A stretch of DNA of 64,000 bases, taken from Diphasiastrum complanatum. Taxonomy: Eukaryota > Streptophyta > Lycopodiopsida > Lycopodiales > Lycopodiaceae. A program made the position numbers and the translations under genes. Shown here one piece after another: positions 46,701-57,370 of this stretch (positions within the stretch are counted from its first letter, which is position 1; the number at the start of each line of letters is the position of its first letter). The stretch is taken from the NCBI GenBank assembly GCA_029204225.1, contig CM055094.1:17472402-17536401 (forward strand). Reading direction: 5' to 3'. The notes under the pieces were generated by a model. That model had not been told where the DNA came from, did no database searches, and saw only the letters and a list, made by a program, of their open reading frames with translations.

Positions 46701-47061
46701 ATACCCAATTTGAGTGATTTTTGGTGCAAAATCAAGCATTTTTTTTAAAGTGAATCTAATTCCTTGATTAGTTCTTGGATTAGATCAGCCAAAAAATTAA
46801 AATTGAAGCTTGAATTAGGTGCACTAATTGATCTTCTCTGATTTTTTGAGTCTATGTTGAGGTTGAAGAGAGAAATTGCTAAAAATCATAGATTAAGGAG
46901 TGATTTTCCAAGTTTGAGACTAGAATCTAAATTTCCAACATTCTAGATTGGTTCATGAGTGATAGGATTGAGTCTATAAGCTTTCTAAATTGCTAGAAGA
47001 CTTTAGGTTTAGATCTCTTAGAGAAACCATAAGAGTTTCTAGTGCTTTTTCACATTAAAAA

Positions 47062-47882
47062 ATGGCATCAATGGGTGGTTTTTTGCTTGAAGCTAGTGAA
47101 AGACTTACATCCACTAATTATGCTACTTGGATAGTTCGAATGGAGTCTTTGCTTGTACTTCATGATCTTTATGACATAGTACTTGAGGTGGAAGTAGAAC
47201 CTCAAGGAGGAGAGATGTAGAGTTGCATTACACTGCATAAAAATGAATGTAAGTAATGAACTTTTGAAAGAGATCTCATCTTGTACCACATCCAAAGAGG
47301 CATGGGATTCATTATAAGCCATTTATGGATCCAAGAACACTTCAAGGATACTCATGCTTAGGAATCAAATCCTTCAAAGCATGAAAGGAAGTAGTGAAAG
47401 TGCCCAAAATTATGTCTTTAGGATCAAATCTTTGAGAGTTGTCTTCTATAGATGATAAAATCAAAGATGATGAATTAGTTCAAATCATTTTGAATGGATT
47501 AAAAGATGATTATTCCAATCTTTTTCAAACCTTTGCTATTCAAGATTCACTTCCTAGTATTGAAAAACTTCATAGTGTGCTTGTTAGTGAGGAGAGTAGA
47601 ATGCTTCATATCAAAAGTAGGATGAGTTCCTTATCTTTGAATGATGGTGATGAAAAAGCTAATTTTTCTTTGAAAGGCAAAAAGAAGAAGTTTTCATCCA
47701 AGAAGACTCAAGACATGGAGATGGAGAACAAAGACAGAGCATCAAGTTCCAAAGGCAAGAGCAAGAAGGACAAGAAGAAGCTAAAGTGTTTCTTTTGTGG
47801 AAAAAAGGGACATTTTGCATCCGAGTGCTACAAGAAGAAGAATGCCCAAGAGAAGGACTCATGTTATGAATGCATTGACTAA
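47062..47882 (+). pseudogene. Copia gag remnant with complete zinc knuckle
   Basis: ATG at 47062 opens MASMGGFLLEASERLTSTNY. Frames are broken between 47220 and 47440, then open to 47882: VQIILNGLKDDYSNLFQTF, a Lys-rich stretch, and the knuckle CFFCGKKGHFASEC. The gag stops 15 bp before the LTR at 47897, so the reverse-strand copia inserted here. It belongs to the same family as the gag at 45233. Confidence 0.85.
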
Positions 47883-47896
47883 TTTTCAGCAACTAA

Positions 47897-48588
47897 TGAA
47901 AAAATATCAAAATGTGCAAATTGTGCAAATTCAAAATTCCATTAAAATTCTAGAAATGAACTGATAGAAATCTCTCGAATGATTTGTGAACAATTTTGCG
48001 AAACTGCTAAATCACGAATAATTTCTGCTCAAGAACAATTCGTGATCCAATCAAGCTCTGCAACGAAACAAAATGAAATGAAACAAAGCGAAACTAGACA
48101 AAAGAGAATAATTCACAAAAAGATCAATCAGGCTCTATAACAAGACAAGACAAGATAAAATGAAATGAAACTATACAAAACGAAGCAAAACGAAACGAAA
48201 CTTAAGTGAGCTTTGAAATTGATTTACGCTTATAGCCAAGTGATCGCGAAGTGAAACGAAGCGAAACACGAAGTGAAAACATTCGTGAATAAAATCAGCT
48301 CCTGTGGAATTCAGATATGATTGGTAGTCACTGCTAGCTATATCATTCTTACAGTCCTCCAGAATGTAGACAGACACTGCTGATCTACGTTATTATTATA
48401 GCAATCAACAAAATCAAACCAATATGCGGAATTGAATAAACAAGTGAATCAGATACACAAATAATAGCAGACAAAAATTCATTTGAGATCATATAATCAT
48501 TCAAAATAATATGTGCATACAGCTACAATATTATCAATTGATCTTCTGATTTTTCAAGCACTGTGCGACGGACCACACAGTGCATTGG
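47897..48588 (-). repeat. LTR block, low-coordinate copy (reverse-strand copia)
   Basis: Plus-strand TGAAAAAATATC begins a block nearly identical to 62994-63676: the TGCAAATTGTGCAAATTC words, runs of GAAACGAAAC, GCTTATAGCCAAGTGATCG and TGTAGACAGACACTGC. It is the 3' LTR of the element whose gag starts at 62898. The homology breaks at GTGCATTGG (48588). Confidence 0.85.
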
Positions 48589-49333
48589 CGTGAGAGAAAT
48601 ACAGTTCTCTCACGAATAATGTCTCGCTTACTAGCGGACTTCTAGATCTGTTGATCCAACATATAAGCACAATCTTATTTGAATAGTGAAATTAAGTCTC
48701 AAATGAAAATAACAAAACTTTTATTTAAGAAATGACATTCTTGATGCTTACATTGCAAACCTTAAACAAGGCCTTGTGCACATCTACTTGTTGCCAATTG
48801 GAGTAAAATATCAGTACTATTCTACAAAGTGGAGCCATAATGACCTCCAAGAAACCTATAACTACATCCATGACCTTTGTGTATTTGAAGGATCTCTCGT
48901 CATTCAAAAAGTGAACCCGTAAGGAATGTCCGCCATACAAAGGGTGTAACATGTCTCTTTAACAAATTGGTGACCTCCTTTACATCGCATGGTTGAACAA
49001 TGTAGTGGCATGGTTGCTCATCAACATATTTGGAAATGTAAGTTTCATTTGGATCATCTTCAACAACAATGCCTCCACTTTATTCAAATCTATGCTACCT
49101 CTTCACAAAATTGTCTCGCTCACAGGCGGACATGTGTTCTGTATATTTTCATCTTTTTCGTATTATGCATCAAGCAGAAAGTATGTAGTTCGCGAACTTT
49201 TTCGTGTCGCATCATGTAACTTCCAGATTAGAAAGATTAAACATCTACAACTAATCGCGAATTACCGTGAGTGGCAGATTAGCCATGATCTAGAGTACTG
49301 CTGTTGATGTCATGGTATCTGATCAAATGCTTG
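48589..49333. other. Unmatched segment between LTR block and RNase H end
   Basis: It is absent from the equivalent position at 63676/63677. It may be the rest of the LTR (deleted in the other copy) or an insertion. It contains ACTAGCGGAC and a diverged ACAGGCGGAC copy about 480 bp apart. No gene was seen. Confidence 0.4.
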
Positions 49334-49409
49334 TACCCCTTGGTACTTGGCTAATCTTCTTGGTCGTTTGTGGAGTAAGAATGATTTTGAGTCGTGAAAC
49401 AATTTCGTG

Positions 49410-49718
49410 TCATGTGTCGCAAAATTGTTCGCAAACAATTTTGTTTCTTGTGTCTTTTATGTCAAAATCAGAGTGGAGAGCTAGCAAGGCTTTGGCAATA
49501 GAAACATTTTGTTTCTTCAGCTCCCTCTCAAAGCATGATAGCTTGACGACTCCAAGACTGCTCCTCTGTTTCTCGAATAGACCTTTGTCTAAGGCCTTTG
49601 TGAAAATGTCAACTACCATCTCCTTCATTCCAATGAAGGTAGTCTGCAACATCTTCTTCCCAATCAGATCCCTTATCAAGTGGTACTTGATTGCAATGTG
49701 TTTTGTCCTTGAGTGAAA
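49410..49718 (-). pseudogene. RNase H C-terminal part of the interrupted copia
   Basis: On the minus strand, from 49718, the frame reads FHSRTKHIAIKYHLIRDLI and VVDIFTKALDKGLFEKQRSS. This is the direct continuation of AIQLTKDHV at 58748. Joining the two restores the RNase H codons DHVFHS, which fixes the insertion point of the 9-kb block. Confidence 0.9.
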
Positions 49719-49969
49719 CCATTAGAGGAGTTCTCAATATCAAAAATACCCTTTAAGGAATGCCATGTAGGATATAGAAAAATATCAAAAAAAAAAAACA
49801 ATATTGTTTATTTGCTTGCCCACACCACTCCCAAGGCCTCTCCAACTCCCAATGATCTAAACACAGTGTCTATAGTCACAGTTAAAAACTGTTAACAGTT
49901 TGCTAAAAATAACTTACTAAACTCAAAAATATTCCCTCCATTGATTACGAAAAGGGCAATATTTTCAAT

Positions 49970-50175
49970 AGATCTAGAATATGACCGCCATCCCCAAATT
50001 CGAATCAGAAAAAATTGCAAAATGTTTACATATGCATTCCTTCCACGAGAATGGAAATATGGGTGCCATCTCCAATTATGAACGCCATCATCACTTTGGA
50101 ATGGAAATATGAGCACCAACTACCTATTGGAATGAAAAAATGGGTGGCATTTCCAAATTTGAATCAAACATACAA
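49970..50175. repeat. Degenerate subterminal repeats
   Basis: Three imperfect units of the form (GGGTG/GACC)GCCATCTCCAAATTYGAAT lie 250-450 bp from the left end of the 9-kb element, with GGAATGGAAATATG words between them. Subterminal repeats often bind transposase; that role is inference. Confidence 0.4.
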
Positions 50176-50221
50176 GCATGGAGTTTGGATTGATCGTACA
50201 TAGTATATAATATAATCAAAG

Positions 50222-52944
50222 ATGAGTGCTTTGCTTTGCTTCATAGAATCTGGTCATAGTACTTTGATGCAACTGATTACTCTATTATTTTTTTTGATGA
50301 TGACATTGTATCATCTACATGTGGATATCCCTATTGATTTGGCACCTTTGCAGAGAAGAGGAGGCAAAGGAATTCAAATATCTGCTGAGGATCGTTCTCG
50401 TTACAAGGCAGAAGGAAAAAAAAACTTGGATTTGTGGATAGATGGAACATTATATCCACAAGATCCAAGCACTTTGACACATCCCACGTTCTCTTCAATA
50501 ACTAATTTAGTTACATGGATATGCAATGGACATAGTGGATTACTAGGATATTGTGAAAGATTGCAGAACCATGGAAAACAACTTTATATGAATAAAGTTC
50601 ACTTTTTAGAAGGTGAGTTATTTCGGATATCTTCTTATTGTCAGAATAGAGATTGTCATCTCCAAAAGACATTAGAAGAAAAGGAACAACTTAAAAAAAA
50701 TAATGAATCATTACAGAAGATAACAATCAATATCAAATCAGAACTAGAGCAAATGCAATCACTCTTACAGTCTATTCGTATTGAAAACTTACAATTATTG
50801 AAGGATGTGGATTTGGCAAAGAAGAAGGCTGAAAGTAAGAAGCGAAAGCGAAGAACTTGCAAGGATATTCAAACGTTTTCAAAAGGAGGTTATCGAAATA
50901 GAAGGATCTGTGCATTCAAGTAAGCATATTCAGATTTTTGTAAGTTTTTCAATGACATTTGATTTTAATTTCAGCTATGGTGATATTCTGTTAACTATCT
51001 GTTTTTTTGTAGATTTGCATTAGTAGCTCCTCGGAATATTAAAGACAATGCTTCACTAGGAATGTCATTGGGCACAATATTGACTTGCAAATCCACTGAG
51101 CGTATCATGATGAACAATAGGATTTCAAATGTAAAGTGTAAAATAGTAGTCTTTGATGGTGGACATTCAAAAAATTTTAGATAAGACTATAGTTCAGGGT
51201 GCTTGTGATTTTGCGAGTATTAGCAGGGAAGCATATGCAACAATATTTAAACTAATTAGAGAAGCTTTTAATCAAGTTCAAATTAGAAAAGTCCCAATCT
51301 CTAGGACATATCACTTGAAGAAAGAGAGAGATACATTAAACATAGGTATGCATAAGATCATTGTAACTCCATTTCATATTGAGGAGGTGTATGAAACTGA
51401 TGGAAGATCGATATTCTATAATTCATCAAACAATTTATTTGTTGATCTAAATTACTTGTTGAGATACATCGTCACATTCTATGATATAACCTATAAAAAG
51501 GTGAATGGAAAAATAATCATAGTACTTAAGTTAGATGAGTCAAAAATTGTGAAAGGACAGAAGATGGAGAAGGTTAGTATAACTCTCATGAATGGTGCTC
51601 TATCACAAACAGAAAACCAAGAAGATTTCAGATTCAGTGTCCAGTCAGAAAATGATATATGGTGGTTGGCAGCATTTCAGGTTAACTAGCCTAATTATTA
51701 CATTACATTCATTGAATAGTATTAATACATTGTAAATTAAGTCTGATTAATTTTTTTGGACAGGTGCTAAAAGAGGATCATGATATATTATCATGGATAT
51801 TCTCAAGGACATCTTATCCTATGATCATCAAGGACCATATGGATGGAGGACTTCTCAACGTTCCAGGAGTTGGAGACTTCAATGTTGAATGGCACTTAGC
51901 AGGTGATTTGAAAACATTAAAATGTATGTATAATGTCTCTCACGGTGCTACATCAAAACACCCTTGTTTGTACTGTATGAAAATGACAAAAGATGTAACT
52001 AGGAGCACAGCAATTACTAGAGAATATGCATATCCAAACTGGAAGCCTGTGCTGCCTATCCTCTTAAAAAATGTGCATGTTTGCACTCTTCATGCAAAAG
52101 TTAGATTAATAGAAAAGATCATTTATCTTCATATAGTTTTTGCTTGGAATACTAAGCCAACATCATTAGCAAAGGAAGCTATCTCTCGATTAGAAGATGT
52201 TTTATCAAAAGCAAGACTCCATAAAGGACATGTCAAAATTCAAAAAGATGAAAAGCTTTCAGGAAAGAATGGGAACATGTCAACTAAGCCAAGCATAGGA
52301 GGAGCAAAAGCACGTCGTTTCTTATCAAATCATATTGGTAGGGCTTCTAATATTCAACACTCAGTCTAGACATATATCATTGCTGCTACTCAGGACTTCG
52401 AGAAAGACGGCAAAACCAAAGTACTAAAAGTTGATGTATGGAAAAAGCTTGATAGTATGATTGTTATTTTAAGAAAAGAAAAATACTCTGATATTGATAA
52501 AAAAGCTGTCCAAAGGACTTGTGTCGAGTTTATTAATGCAGTATCAAAAGCATGGGGAGATGATCACGTCACTCATTACATGGTTAGTATTGAATTCTTA
52601 AAATGCTTTCAGATTTTCATATATATTTAGATCCAAACATAAGACTAACATTATGATTTTGACATATGCAGCACATACTAAGAGATCATACAACATTTTT
52701 TGCAAATACATATGAAAGCTTGAGTGTATGGTCGTCGCAAGGGATGGAGAAGTCACACTGGCAAGCACGAGCAACACTTCATCGAAATACACAACATGGA
52801 GGAACCAATGAAAAACGAAACTACATTTGTCAATTGTTTCAGTGGTTCTACGACAGAGTTCAAATTCGACATATAACAAAGTCCACACAATACAACAAGT
52901 TTAAAAAAGCAGGTAAGTTCATACATGAAGAGAAAATTAGATGA
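50222..52944 (+). pseudogene. Transposase candidate of an unrecognised DDE-like family
   Basis: Five exons are inferred: 50222-50921, 51013-about 51150, 51153-51680, 51764-52582, 52672-52944, with GT-AG junctions. Exon 1 has a coiled coil (repeated Glu/Leu/Lys around 50680-50830) and a basic KKRKRRTCK stretch. Candidate catalytic acids are Asp in LKLDESK (51534), Asp in HLAGDLKTLK (51905) and Glu in SSQGMEKSHWQ (about 52750). A Cys pair in KHPCLYCMKM (about 51965) follows the second Asp. The layout of acid, hydrophobic strands, GDLK and PC..C is what I would expect of an RNase H-fold transposase, but I cannot name the family. A 1-nt frame change near 51155 and a TAG at 52367 interrupt it, so this copy is probably inactive. 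It is the first gene at the left end of the 9-kb element. Confidence 0.55.
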
Positions 52945-53078
52945 TTGTTGAGTACAAGATCATCATTATCATCAAATCATGACATGTTCAGAATTGCTTT
53001 GCAAATTCATTGAACAAGAAAGGAGAAATACTCCATGTAAATGTATTGATTGTATTATATGAACATACAAAGTGTCAA

Positions 53079-54578
53079 CTATCCATCATCAGATCTTGTG
53101 TCAGATTCTATGGCGGTATTGTCATGAAGAAATTCTCTGCTAGCGTATGCATCTAATAGATGTGCATTATTCTTATTTCCACTAAGCTCAATATAAGTGG
53201 AATACAATGAATAATGGGAGCTCCTTAAAGGAACATTCCCATCAGTAATGCCTAAAAAGTTCAAAACATAAGATCTTTTGACAAAAATGATCTTATTTCT
53301 CTTTACAAATTTATGTCCTCCTAGGTAAAATGATAAAGCTTTAACTGCCATTACAAGAGTCTCCCCGACTGGGCTCAGCTTGGAATGAGCAATACAGATC
53401 TCATTCTTTAGGAAATGCCTAAGATAGTGGCCAAGTCCACTATCCCTCTGGAAAGACGATGTGTGTTGTCTGAAACCACCTCGTCTCGCAGCAAAATCAT
53501 CTATTATGAGAGCATCCTACAATAGGAAATTTGTTAGCAAAAACACATTCAATGATTAGAAATATCGTAATGCAAAAAAGTTTAAGCACTTACACATTCT
53601 TCATCATCAACAGTAACCAGATCATGATGATCAATATAATGACCACGTACTGAACTGGAATCATCCGTGAAATGCAATAATGATGGACGAGGGAAGCCCA
53701 TCTGGGATTGAAATGCCGTGAATTCTTCATCGAATGGTTTGCCTCGCCCATCCTTAGCTATATTTGATAAAGTCTTAGTCAAGCATTCTTCACTAGTCAT
53801 AATTCTTTCCTCATCATCAAAATCAATACCAGCAACAAGATCATCTGTTTCAAAATCTACGAAGTCGGAGAATTCAAAAATTGTGTCAGATAATAAACAT
53901 AGAACCTCGTCTTCACGATAGTCAAAAAATTTACATAAATCAACATAGAATATACATCGTCATTAATATAATATACAAGCAAATTGAATATACATTTAGA
54001 ATCCTCTGTAGGGTTGGATTCATCAGCAGATGTATTTGGGCCAATAAAAGAATCCCGTAGAGAATCAGTATTTATATTTATGAAGTCACTTTCTTTATCA
54101 GGAGTGTCGATAAGAAAGTAACTGATGTCCTTAATAGCTGATTGAACGGAGGATGATAAAAAGGGAGGGTCAACAACAGAAATTTCATCATCATCTGGGA
54201 TCTGAACTAACAGGAAAAGTAAGAAACCATTCTGATATTCAACCAATCGACATTTCTTGTTGCAATAAGGATGCAGTGAACTGCTTTTGAAAAGATCAAA
54301 CAATTTGGTGAACATTCTATCTAGTCTATGTCTGAAAGTTGAGAAGAAGTGAACTTGATCAGTATAATGCATGTACTGGAGTGAACAGGCTTACTAAGTA
54401 TATCTCTGAATCTAACATAATGTTGATAAAAAATGTCAGAATTTGGTTGTGCAGTCCTAAAAACATGTAGATATGGCCTGAATAGGCTATGGAAGTAGTC
54501 CAGATTTTCAGGATTCCCAAATTCACTAAGAAATGAACTCAAATCTGAATCTTGTGAGGACCCTGAGGAAGAGGCCAT
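53079..54578 (-). pseudogene. Unknown gene of the 9-kb element (acidic protein)
   Basis: I do not recognise this product. It starts at 54578 (MASSSGSSQDSDLSSFLSEF), convergent with the transposase candidate. Well-supported parts are RPYLHVFRTAQPNSDIFYQH, then (frame change or small intron near 54360) TFRHRLDRMFTKLFDLF. An exon around 53910-53593 (EFSDFVDFETDDLVAGIDF, MGFPRPSLLHFTDDSSS) ends at a GTAAGT donor. A last exon from about 53519 (RRGGFRQHTSSFQRDSGLG, FVKRSYVLNFLGITDGNVP) ends at 53079. The middle is rich in Asp and Glu. No known domain was seen. Exon borders between 54020 and 53910 are unclear. Confidence 0.5.
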
Positions 54579-55411
54579 CGAAATAAAGTGAATATCGCAC
54601 TTGTGCACGAGGGAGACGAGAAAGAAAACTAACTACCAAGATGGCACACAAGAGAGATATGTACGACGCAAGATACCGAATATCGCACTTGAGCACAAGT
54701 AGGTGTCGTTGAGTGCAAATGATCAACAAAGCGCGCGCACAAGATCGATATGTCGCGAATTTCAATAACGGAAAAAGGTAAAAAATTAATCGGTTTGCGT
54801 GCCATTTATACTAAATTTTCACACGTGTAGTCAACGGTCAATGGACACGTGTCTACTTTCGATTCGACTACAGCTACTGGCACTTGCGACGTGACACCTA
54901 GACACGTGTAAAATGACAACTGGACACATGTTGCGTGTTCATTCGCGTGCTCAAAAACACGTGTCGCTCTATCATTTGCTCGTACAAATCTCACATGTGT
55001 AAAGTGATAGCGTGACACGTGTCGCTCTGTCATTTGTTCGTACAACTCCCACACGTGTGATTGGACATTCTTTCGTACGTGCAAACCAGGATATAAAATC
55101 ACAAACTTCGATGAATTTTTTTCACTTTTTTTTTTCGCTTCGCATATCGCACTTGTGCGCGTCCTTCACACTCGAATTTCCACCCACCGTCTTTCATGCG
55201 CACAGGTCCGATACACCTACCTACGTGTCCCCCTGTATCACACTTGTGCGTGTTTCTTCAAAACTAATTTCTTTCTATTATATTCAGCTCGCATAGGTCC
55301 GATATACCGTACGTTCCTTCCGTACATATCGGTCCTCTACGAGATTTTTATCACCCTTCCATTCTCATTCTCCCCGTCGCGCGCAAGTCCGCTATTGCAT
55401 AGTACACATCC
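54579..55411. promoter_or_regulatory. Bidirectional intergenic region with ACACGTGT palindromes
   Basis: Between two divergent genes lie six perfect ACACGTGT palindromes at 54821, 54845, 54902, 54957, 55015 and 55051, plus ACACATGT-type variants. Two 58-bp tandem units (54957 and 55015) share GTCGCTCTRTCATTTGYTCG. Further right, two degenerate repeats about 90 bp apart (55144 and 55234) share CACTTGTGCG and AGGTCCGATA. CACGTG is the G-box core bound by plant bZIP and bHLH factors. I infer promoter function or transposase binding. Confidence 0.6.
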
Positions 55412-57170
55412 ATGGATAGGAGAAAGCAAACCAGGAGGGACTTCTTCTCTCCTGGCTCATCCTTAGCCCCTGTGGTGGCCATTACCCATCCTGCTAGACA
55501 TAGAATGCGCAACCGCAGCAGGTGGCCCTCTGAGATAAGCAAGTACCAGACATCAACTGTGTTGTTGATCCCAAGGGCTCCATTCTACTGTGCTGTCCGA
55601 AACATAACAAGAAATGATCTCGGAGAGCTGGTCTAATTTACACCCAGTGCTCTTCAGTGCCTTCAGGAGGCTGCTGAAGACTACCTTAGTTTTTTTTTTG
55701 AAGATTCATTTTTGCTTGCCATTCATTTCAAGAGAGTCACAATAATGCCCAAGGATTTTCAGCTCCTGATGAGAATGAGGGTTAGGTTCCGTAGGTTGCA
55801 CGTATCTCAGCCTTCTGCTCCCAAGCCAACACCTGTAGATAGGACTGATCTTCCTACGGGGCATCCTAGAAAGCAGAGTGCCCCCAAGAGAGCTCCAAAG
55901 AAAGCAAAGATCGTAGACACCACAAATTCTGTGAAACCTGACCCAAAATCAATTGTAGATAACGATGTTGTTGATAATGCTGTAAATATAGCTACAGCTG
56001 TTTTGGATACCGCTTTAATTCCTGTAGATACTACACATCTACCTCCTCCTCCTCCTCCAAATTTTTATACATATATAGATTTGGATGAGTATCTTAGATT
56101 TGAGAAAGACATATCGGATGCTATGGATAAAATTGGTACTCCTTTTTGTTTTAGACTAGATGAACTTGATTTTAGTATTAACTTTAGAGTTTTAGATTGC
56201 TTGGATCTCAAAGACAGACGGACTTCTATCAGTGATCCTGTGATAGAGTCTGGGCTGACACTCTTGCAATTTGACATTGCAAGAGATTCATCCAACGAGT
56301 TGCTGGTGCTGAGTAACTTTTTGCTCCAGGCCTTCAAGGAGAATAATGACACATTGTCACAGTGTCTGACAAGTGGATTCACACCAGCAACAAAGTTTAT
56401 GGTCATTCCTTATCATACCAAGTAAGATATATTAAGTGCTTCTTCCTGTCTTATGCATTAACATTGACATTTTCAATTTAAATAGTTCTCAGAATTGTCG
56501 CTAAAGTACTTTCAATCTTATTTTGCAGTGACCACTGGAGTTTAAACTTGATCTCTATTAAGAGATTTGTAAATAATAGTATCAAAGGTTTTTGTGTCAA
56601 GATGAATTCGGCGAAAAATACGCATAAAAATGTAGATATATATTTGCCATATTTAAGTAAATATATTCCTACAGATGTTTCCCATTCCATGGACTGGGAG
56701 ATCGTGAGTTTGGAGGTAAACTCTATCGTTCTTAATAGCATGTTAAAATCAGTATTCTAATGTAATTGTTTCATTCTAATTCATTCTGTTTCATAACTGA
56801 TTTCCTTTGTGCTGAATTATTTTGCAGTCACCACAGCAAAATGATTCATTCAACTGTGGGTGGTACACGTTATACAATGTCAAGTTATTTTTTGAGTGGT
56901 TCAACCTTCAGGAAGATGTTGATATTTCTAAGGTAATAAATTTTGCTTATTCTTATTTTTGGAATCATGATTAATTTTCTATTTTGTTGATGTTTTTAGC
57001 CATTACTAATACATGAATGTTCTATTTTGCAGTTTACACTTCCTGAGTACACATCAAGCGAGGTGTACAGATTCAAACAAGAAATCATCCTGAGTATACT
57101 GGCTAGGGCAAGGCTTCAGCCTCCCTTTATTGATGATGGTGCAAAGGATGATGTAGTAGTACTAAATTAA
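55412..57170 (+). pseudogene. CENH3-like histone fold fused to a Ulp1/C48-type protease
   Basis: Four exons: 55412-56421, 56529-56715, 56828-56932, 57033-57170, phases 2, 0, 0, giving 479 codons with one internal TAA (codon 75). Residues about 37-125 are a histone H3-type fold: SEISKYQTSTVLLIPRAPF (alphaN/alpha1), VRNIT, then [13 protein letters not shown] (alpha2) and [16 protein letters not shown] (alpha3). LLIP-APF, VR-IT and a loop 1 one residue longer than in canonical H3 are features of plant CENH3. A basic, Pro-rich linker follows (KRAPKKAKI, six Pro near 210). The C-terminal half resembles a SUMO-specific cysteine protease: NDHWSLNLI (His339), PQQNDSFNCGWYTL (Gln403, Cys409), with Asn363 (KMNSA) where the catalytic Asp is usual. 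It could remodel or de-SUMOylate chromatin at the target; that is inference. The stop lies in loop 1. Confidence 0.72.
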
Positions 57171-57370
57171 GATCAGAACATATATAGATAGCATAGAAAA
57201 AAAATACATGTATAGAATTCATAGAAAAATATACATTTATATATCAAATGCTGCTCCATTTTATGAATTTGGGAGCACAAAATAGATGTATTGATGCCCA
57301 ACTTGGGCTTTCATTTACTGAATGAAAGAGTGTAGACACAGATTTCTACTAAAGTTTATTTGAAACTATT
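57171..57370. other. Gap between convergent genes of the 9-kb element
   Basis: AT-rich, with no features beyond the two gene ends. Confidence 0.5.
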
